11,645 nucleotides of DNA, from assembly GCA_002422955.1 (NCBI GenBank), contig DITY01000271.1:1-11645 (forward strand), in the 5' to 3' direction. Shown here one piece after another: positions 6,732-11,645 of the stretch. A program made the translations under genes and the position numbers. Origin of the DNA: Planctomycetaceae bacterium UBA6172 (lineage in GTDB: Bacteria; Planctomycetota; Planctomycetia; Pirellulales; Pirellulaceae). The stretch's first letter is position 1; each line of letters starts with the position of its first letter. Below the pieces are notes generated by a model, which saw only the letters and a program-made list of their open reading frames with translations, was not told the origin of the DNA and made no database searches.

Positions 6732-9700
6732 TTAGGGCTCGGTGGCTACGGTCCTGACGACTCGGAAGCCGACAAAGCTCAACTCGCGGTCGAGTTCCGC
6801 TGTCCATTCTTTGCTGCCATTCGTCCGCAAATGATCCAGCTGACTGCGGTAGCCGAAGCCTAAGTACAGTCCCCTTCCCAGATCCGGCTCTTGAGAATGG
6901 CTCCATTCCGCGACGTTACCCATCATATCGAAAAAGCCAAATGCATTCGGCACGCGGGTCCCCACATTCATCACCTTGTCACAATTTCTCCCATACCAGG
7001 CAAAATGGTTCAGGTAAACCGGATCCTCACCGACGAAAAACGGCGTCTCCGACCCGGCCGCACACGCGAACTGCCATTCATCAATCGTGGGAAGCCGAAA
7101 ACCTGTCTTCTTAAGCTGTTCCGGAGTCAGGACCAGATGCTCAATGCCGGTCTGATCGATATCGGCATAGACCTGTTGGGCCTCGTCGAGGTGCTCCTGC
7201 TCACCCAGCCAGCGGCAAAACTTCATCGCTTCGACCATCGATGCGTAAGGCGCCGCGGCATAATCTCCCTCCACGAACACAGGGTCATAAACCCATTTGC
7301 CCTTGGACATAATCTGGACGTCGTGGAGAGTGACCTCGTGGATGGACATGTCGATCACCCGGACCCTGGGTTGCGTGTCCGCATCGACCGCGGATACGGC
7401 CGCAGTGGTCACGTCTGAGGTTCCTTCTGTGGCCGAGTCCGGCGCGATTATGGGCACCTTCAATCGGCGCAGCACTTGGCCCGAAGCGTGGAGCGACCAA
7501 TCGCCGGTCGGCTCAGGATGGCTATCGAGATAAGGGGGCTCTGGTCGCGGCGGCATTGTCAGTCCGTGGCGGCGAAGCGCGTATTCCGCGGCTGAACGCT
7601 CGGACGCATGGGGGCTTTCGCTGTACAGTCGCTCGAGTGTCGCGAGCCACCAATTCCTGGTCCGCTCCGTCATGCCGCTGGGGTTATAGAAGCTCAATGC
7701 TAGAAGGATCGCTTGGCGAGCCGTATCCTGAGTAGGCGGCGCAAAGCGTTCGTACGCCGTCTGCAAATATTCGGCCGGCACCTCCAAGTCCTTGGCATGG
7801 ACGATGAACAGGGTGCGAATGGTGGGGTTGTCGAGCTTCGCCAACACGTCGCGAAGTTCGTCGCACCGGTTCAATCTGGCAAGCCCGAGCGCGGCGTGGG
7901 CCTGCTGGCGGGACGAGTAGCTGGGACCTTCCGATGGCGACGAAGTCACCGCGGAACCGATGGCTTGGAGGAAAACGTTCGCGACCGCCGCCTCGGTAGG
8001 CCTTTCCATCCCGCGGAACAGCAGCGCCGCCAAGCTGGGTTCGACATTCATAACGAGGTTTGCCAACGCGGGGCCATCGTCGCAGTAGGCGATCGCCCTA
8101 GCGGCCTGGGCTCTCAGGTCACTCGTGGCCTGCTCGTCGACCACCACGTCTCGCAGCAATTGACTGAACTGGGGCGCGACCGGCTTCAACAGGCTGATCC
8201 ACTCCGCGATGTCGAAGGGGTTCGCCGCGAGCAGAGCCTCGACGAGTTGCGGCGCGAACATGGACCAACGCGAGGAATCCGGGTCGGCCATGGCCAGGAT
8301 GACGGCGGAACGCAGCGCTTTCGCATGATCCGACTCCGCGTCCTGAACGGCCGCCCACAGGATTTCGGTGAACGGTTCGGTCCCATCTTCCGCTTCGACC
8401 TCAGCCGAATCACCCGCGGCCGGCTCTCGACGTGGGTCGGCGTACGGCCGGACACGGGCTGCGACAATCGCAACCATCTGAGGTTCGGCGTTACTGGAAA
8501 TCGCATGTTCGACAAGCTGTCTGACGTACCTTGTCCCCTGATCCACCAGCACGTAAGCCGCCCTCCAAGACTCCTTCTGCATGTCGACGATCGCGCTGGC
8601 TTGGCCAATCGGAGCCGATTTCCCATCGGCGACGGCAGCCAATTTTCCCTTCACCCTGGCCGGCGGATCCGCCAGATTCCTCGCCACCCCCTCGAACTCG
8701 CCGAGGTTGGCCGTCAACAGGCTAAGAATGCGTACGTTGTCCAAACGTTGCTGTTGGCCGCGGACGAACACCGCGCCCACGAGCAGGATCGACAAGGCGA
8801 CGAACGACAGCAGGCTGACGCGAACGCCATAGTAGCGCCCCGCCGCCCCCATCATCGCGCTCTCTCCCGCTGACCAACGATTGGCCTTGGTCAGCAGGCG
8901 GATACGAAGGTACTCCGTCAGGGAGGGGAGTTGGCGATTCTCGGACTTGGTAGTCCAGAGCTTGGTCCGTTCCGCGAGCCGCATTTCCGCCTGGCCGCGC
9001 CGCGTTTCGAGCCGCACCCGGCCGAGCCATGCGCGGAGCGACGGGACGAGATAATCGTGGGTCAATTGGTAAAACTTCATCGGCCGCTCGGAGCTGGCCG
9101 CCGAGTCCAAACCTTCGGGCTCGGTCGGGGTGATCAGCTTCAAGTCCCCGTCCAAGATCGAGAGTACTTGGGCGAACTCCCGCGGCTTGTCTTGGTAGCC
9201 TGACGCGATCAACAGGTCCTCCACCGATCGCATCTCGCCGCGGATGTCGGTATCGACTTCGGGCAGCAGGGCGACGAGCACGTTCTGGGCCGCGATCCGG
9301 TGCTCTCGGTGACTCGGATTGGCCGCCTTGCCGCCAAACGTTTCCTCGAGGTAGTTGATGCCAATCCCTTCCGTCCCGCCGACCTCCTCGAGCGTCGCCG
9401 GGGCCCACTCCTTGTGCTTGACCATTTCGGAGAACACGGCGATCCGCACGGAGACCACTTCGCCACGACGGGACAAACCCTGGGCCGCCTGTTTGACGAA
9501 CGCCGATTGATCCGCGGTCATCCGGTCGGCATCCGCCGGGAGCCGGCCGAGCGCTTGGCCGAAACGCGTCAGCACCCGTTCGGCATGCGCGACGCCAAAG
9601 AAATCGACGGTGGAGAAATTATGTCCTTCGGCGATCGGTGTTTCGATGAGCCGCATGAAGCGGGAAGCCGCCAAGGCGAAATCCGCGCGGACCATCACGA

Positions 9701-11270
9701 TCGCTTGCAGCTTGGCCCCGTCGCATTGACGCAACGCCAGCGTCAGCGGCGTGTCCACATCCTGGCGATTGGCATGCAACCATTGTTCGAACTGATCGAT
9801 GATCAGCACCACCTTGCTCCCTTCGGCCAAGCCGACACCGCGACGGAGCAGCGTCAGCATCGTGGCGAGACTATCCCCTTTCGGATGATCAGCTTTGCGA
9901 AGGTCGACAAGTTTCTGGCTGCCGATGCGGCGCCCGAGTCGCTTAGCGATGGCATTGCGCAGACGCAGGTCTGTATCTTCACCGGTCGCTTCGACGTAGA
10001 CCGGGATGATGTTCGGGGCCAGCAGGGGGATCAACCCGGCCTTGACCAACGAACTCTTGCCGCTGCCGCTGGGGCCATAGATCATCCCGACGCCAAACGT
10101 TCGCTCCGCGTCCTGCTGTTCGATCTGCTTCTTCCACCATGAGATGCTTTCGGGGATTCCGACCCGGTCCCAGGGGCCGGGGAGCAGATCGAGAAAGAAG
10201 TCCGCATCCTCACCGTCGAACGATCGCAACCCTTTGAAGACGATCGGCCGCGGGGTGACCGTCGCCGAAGTCTCGCAAGCGCACAGCCGCAGGTCGTCCG
10301 CCATTTCCTTGGCGGTCATGTAGCGATCGGGCGCCCGCTTGGCGAGGGCTTTGAGACAGACCCGTTCGAGCTCTGGCGAAACCTCCGGGTTCAGCAGGTG
10401 CGGGGCCGCCGGGGCTTCGTTGATGATCCGATGATAGATCTCCTCCTCCGAACCGCCGCGAAAGGGGCGCTTCCGCGTCAACAGCTCGTACATGGTGACA
10501 CCCAGCGAGAAGATGTCACTGCGACGGTCGAGGCGATGCCCCTCGCCACGCGCGACCTCGGGGCTGGTGTAGGCCGGCGTGCCGACCCGGCCGAAGCAGA
10601 GCGTGCGATCATCGACCATCGCCGCCAGCCCGAAATCGGTGATGAAGGGAGTCTGGGTCGCGGATTCGATCAGGATGTTCGCCGGTTTGATGTCGCGATG
10701 AATCAGCCGATTGGAATGGGCGTGATCGAGCGCGTCGGCGATCGTGGCGAGCCAAGCGGCGACCTGGCGAGGGGCGATGTCGCCCCGTTGGATCCGGTCC
10801 TTCAAGGTCTCGCCGTCGATAAAGGACGAGATCAGAAAGACCCCGCCGTCGCCAATCTTCCCCATGTCGTGGATCGGAACGATGTTGGGATGCCTGAGGT
10901 TCGCGACGATCCGCGCTTCCGACAGGTATCGCTCGACCGCCTCGGGGCGATGAAGTCTTTCAGGCCGGGGGACCTTGATCGCGACGGGACGCTGCAAATC
11001 GAGGTCCGATGCGAGGTAGACCAGGCCGAATGCCCCTTCACCCAAGAGTCGCAAGATCACGTACCGGCCGGCCAAAATGTCTCGATTGCTGAGCGGCCGC
11101 GACGCCACCTCCGCCAGTTCAGTAGGCTCGAAGCCCTTCGTGACCGGGAGCTCGTCGTCGATTCCGCTACCCACTTGGGTCGCCATCAAAGCATCCGCAC
11201 AGACCGGACATTGATTTTCCCCCGCGTTCGGTTCGAATGACGTTCCACAACGAGCGCAGCTAAGATTCAA
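6732..11270 (-). CDS. Ser/Thr protein kinase-nSTAND NTPase-TM-HEAT-like-FGE-sulfatase fusion protein
   Basis: This is a 1512-residue membrane signalling protein. Residues 5-24 form a zinc ribbon (C5, C8, C21, C24). Residues 70-330 are a complete PknB-like kinase: GEGAFG (77-82), K99, E118, HRDIKPAN (191-198), DFG (212-214), SPE (236-238). Residues about 371-750 form an nSTAND-type NTPase: Walker A GPSGSGKSS (399-407) and Walker B VVLIIDQFEQW (487-497); the THDYLVPSLRAWL segment near 737 is typical of the end of this region. One transmembrane helix lies at about 813-836. Residues 900-1238 are helical and HEAT-like. Residues about 1298-1508 are an FGE-sulfatase/SUMF1-like domain (FRLPTIDEWQFACAAG, AFGFFDMMGNVAEWS, FVGFRVVRT) that appears degenerate. 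The TTG start at 11270 is supported by GAGGTGA six bases upstream, an in-frame stop just before it, and the zinc ribbon beginning at residue 5. The kinase and NTPase should be cytoplasmic and the FGE part outside. Substrates are unknown. Confidence 0.93.
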   Translation of the reverse strand: MNLSCARCGTSFEPNAGENQCPVCADALMATQVGSGIDDELPVTKGFEPTELAEVASRPLSNRDILAGRYVILRLLGEGAFGLVYLASDLDLQRPVAIKVPRPERLHRPEAVERYLSEARIVANLRHPNIVPIHDMGKIGDGGVFLISSFIDGETLKDRIQRGDIAPRQVAAWLATIADALDHAHSNRLIHRDIKPANILIESATQTPFITDFGLAAMVDDRTLCFGRVGTPAYTSPEVARGEGHRLDRRSDIFSLGVTMYELLTRKRPFRGGSEEEIYHRIINEAPAAPHLLNPEVSPELERVCLKALAKRAPDRYMTAKEMADDLRLCACETSATVTPRPIVFKGLRSFDGEDADFFLDLLPGPWDRVGIPESISWWKKQIEQQDAERTFGVGMIYGPSGSGKSSLVKAGLIPLLAPNIIPVYVEATGEDTDLRLRNAIAKRLGRRIGSQKLVDLRKADHPKGDSLATMLTLLRRGVGLAEGSKVVLIIDQFEQWLHANRQDVDTPLTLALRQCDGAKLQAIVMVRADFALAASRFMRLIETPIAEGHNFSTVDFFGVAHAERVLTRFGQALGRLPADADRMTADQSAFVKQAAQGLSRRGEVVSVRIAVFSEMVKHKEWAPATLEEVGGTEGIGINYLEETFGGKAANPSHREHRIAAQNVLVALLPEVDTDIRGEMRSVEDLLIASGYQDKPREFAQVLSILDGDLKLITPTEPEGLDSAASSERPMKFYQLTHDYLVPSLRAWLGRVRLETRRGQAEMRLAERTKLWTTKSENRQLPSLTEYLRIRLLTKANRWSAGESAMMGAAGRYYGVRVSLLSFVALSILLVGAVFVRGQQQRLDNVRILSLLTANLGEFEGVARNLADPPARVKGKLAAVADGKSAPIGQASAIVDMQKESWRAAYVLVDQGTRYVRQLVEHAISSNAEPQMVAIVAARVRPYADPRREPAAGDSAEVEAEDGTEPFTEILWAAVQDAESDHAKALRSAVILAMADPDSSRWSMFAPQLVEALLAANPFDIAEWISLLKPVAPQFSQLLRDVVVDEQATSDLRAQAARAIAYCDDGPALANLVMNVEPSLAALLFRGMERPTEAAVANVFLQAIGSAVTSSPSEGPSYSSRQQAHAALGLARLNRCDELRDVLAKLDNPTIRTLFIVHAKDLEVPAEYLQTAYERFAPPTQDTARQAILLALSFYNPSGMTERTRNWWLATLERLYSESPHASERSAAEYALRRHGLTMPPRPEPPYLDSHPEPTGDWSLHASGQVLRRLKVPIIAPDSATEGTSDVTTAAVSAVDADTQPRVRVIDMSIHEVTLHDVQIMSKGKWVYDPVFVEGDYAAAPYASMVEAMKFCRWLGEQEHLDEAQQVYADIDQTGIEHLVLTPEQLKKTGFRLPTIDEWQFACAAGSETPFFVGEDPVYLNHFAWYGRNCDKVMNVGTRVPNAFGFFDMMGNVAEWSHSQEPDLGRGLYLGFGYRSQLDHLRTNGSKEWTAELDRELSFVGFRVVRTVATEP

Positions 11271-11276
11271 GGCAAT

Positions 11277-11283
11277 TCACCTC
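11277..11283 (-). promoter_or_regulatory. Strong Shine-Dalgarno sequence deciding a TTG start
   Basis: On the minus strand this reads GAGGTGA, six bases before the TTG at 11270-11268. Its last three bases form an in-frame stop codon, so the kinase frame cannot begin further upstream. Together these fix TTG as the start, apart from a less likely ATT two codons earlier. Confidence 0.8.
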
Positions 11284-11388
11284 AACCGTCAACCGACTTC
11301 GCACCAGCAGCCATCGCGGTCGGACTACCCGCTGGAAAGCCGGGAAAGTGACGCGGGCAAGTAGCGAGAACGAGAAACCGACTGGGGC

Positions 11389-11417
11389 ATTATAGGATAC
11401 CGCCGCGGCCGTCGCAA
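11389..11417 (-). promoter_or_regulatory. Sigma70-type promoter of the kinase gene
   Basis: On the minus strand a perfect -10 box TATAAT (11389-11394) lies 17 bases downstream of TTGCGA (11412-11417), which matches four of six -35 consensus bases. The transcript would start near 11382 and leave a leader of roughly 110 bases before the TTG start. The -10 box stands out in otherwise GC-rich sequence. Many planctomycete promoters are uncharacterised, so function is inferred. Confidence 0.6.
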
Positions 11418-11645
11418 TTTTCGCCAGCCGCCGCGGGCGGTCCCTCCGACAATCGTTTCGCCAGACCGTCAAGTCGACTGACCACTTTGCGGGCCGGGCG
11501 GAACAGGCTTCCGGGCGCACGGCGAGCACCCCCGCGGAGTTCGCCGACGCCCTGCGAGCGATCGCCAACGACATCGACCTGTATCGCGCCCGCGCCTCCC
11601 GCATCGCCCCGGCCTACGCCGCCCAAAACTCGGCGGATGCCTTGC
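11396..11645 (+). other. Start-less coding-like frame running off the window (possible partial gene or remnant)
   Basis: After a stop at 11393-11395 this plus-strand frame stays open to the window end. Its right half reads like protein: STPAEFADALRAIANDIDLY, then RARASRIAPAYAAQNSADAL, with amphipathic helix character and strongly GC-rich third codon positions. It is faintly like the closing helix of GT-B glycosyltransferases (DPEEFADAL..LANDP.LY), but the residues before it do not look like such an enzyme. No ATG, GTG or TTG occurs until a TTG at 11642. Its left end overlaps the kinase -35 box. It may be a decayed gene fragment whose body lies beyond the window, or chance. The opposite strand is also open here (11260-11604), but its arginine- and alanine-rich translation looks like a shadow. 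Confidence 0.3.

Noticed and set aside
6747..6880. Possible diversity-generating retroelement variable region at the end of the FGE-like domain (ends in GFRVVRT)
   Set aside because: The fold and ending fit such targets, but there is no reverse transcriptase, no template repeat and no adenine-codon enrichment in the window.
7713..8873. Plus-strand open frame of 386 codons inside the kinase gene; similar ones at 9300-10142 and 10398-11240
   Set aside because: They lie antisense to well-supported kinase, NTPase and HEAT-like segments and translate to low-complexity Arg/Gly/Asp-rich sequence without domains.
11260..11604. Minus-strand open frame of 114 codons upstream of the kinase gene
   Set aside because: It has an Arg/Ala-rich shadow-like composition and no domain; it overlaps the kinase start and spans the kinase promoter, and the plus-strand frame looks more protein-like.

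Overview
The window looks like a piece of a GC-rich planctomycete chromosome (Pirellulales-like). This rests on a giant Ser/Thr kinase fused to a STAND-type NTPase, a HEAT-like region and an FGE-sulfatase (SUMF1-like) domain, on multidomain glycosyltransferases carrying a cysteine-rich N-terminal module, and on an Rpn/PDDEXK_2 transposase-nuclease tail. All of these are common in Planctomycetes. The assignment is inferred from protein architecture, not from a marker gene.

Layout. (a) 1-714, + strand: the last part of an Rpn-family nuclease gene cut by the window edge, followed immediately by a second, diverged copy of the same 3' half that lacks the nuclease domain. (b) 802-2691, + strand: a glycosyltransferase-methyltransferase fusion. 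(c) 2583-6577, - strand: three tightly packed genes. In transcription order these are a 137-residue membrane-anchored protein of unknown function, a GT4-type glycosyltransferase that starts inside its stop codon (ATGA), and 21 bp later a protein with two GT-A-type domains. The last gene converges on gene (b), and the two overlap tail to tail by 109 bp. (d) 6732-11270, - strand: a 1512-residue zinc ribbon-kinase-NTPase-TM-HEAT-FGE protein, started by TTG behind a strong Shine-Dalgarno sequence and preceded by a promoter with a perfect TATAAT. (e) 11396-11645: a coding-like, start-less reading frame on the + strand that runs off the window.

How they may work together. The two minus-strand glycosyltransferases share a cysteine-rich N-terminal module (C..CG..C-x2-CC..LNPV-x-ASLV), and the plus-strand gene pairs a glycosyltransferase with a methyltransferase. 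Together they look like a glycan assembly and modification locus, probably for surface polysaccharide or protein glycosylation. The kinase reads in the same direction, 154 bp upstream of the membrane-protein/glycosyltransferase unit, so regulation of that unit by the kinase is possible but not shown. The most unusual items are the kinase-NTPase-FGE fusion with a degenerate FGE domain, the shared cysteine module, and the duplicated Rpn C-terminal region, which resembles the stand-alone C-terminal antitoxins reported for Rpn nucleases. No RNA gene, CRISPR array, insertion sequence or convincing rho-independent terminator was seen.
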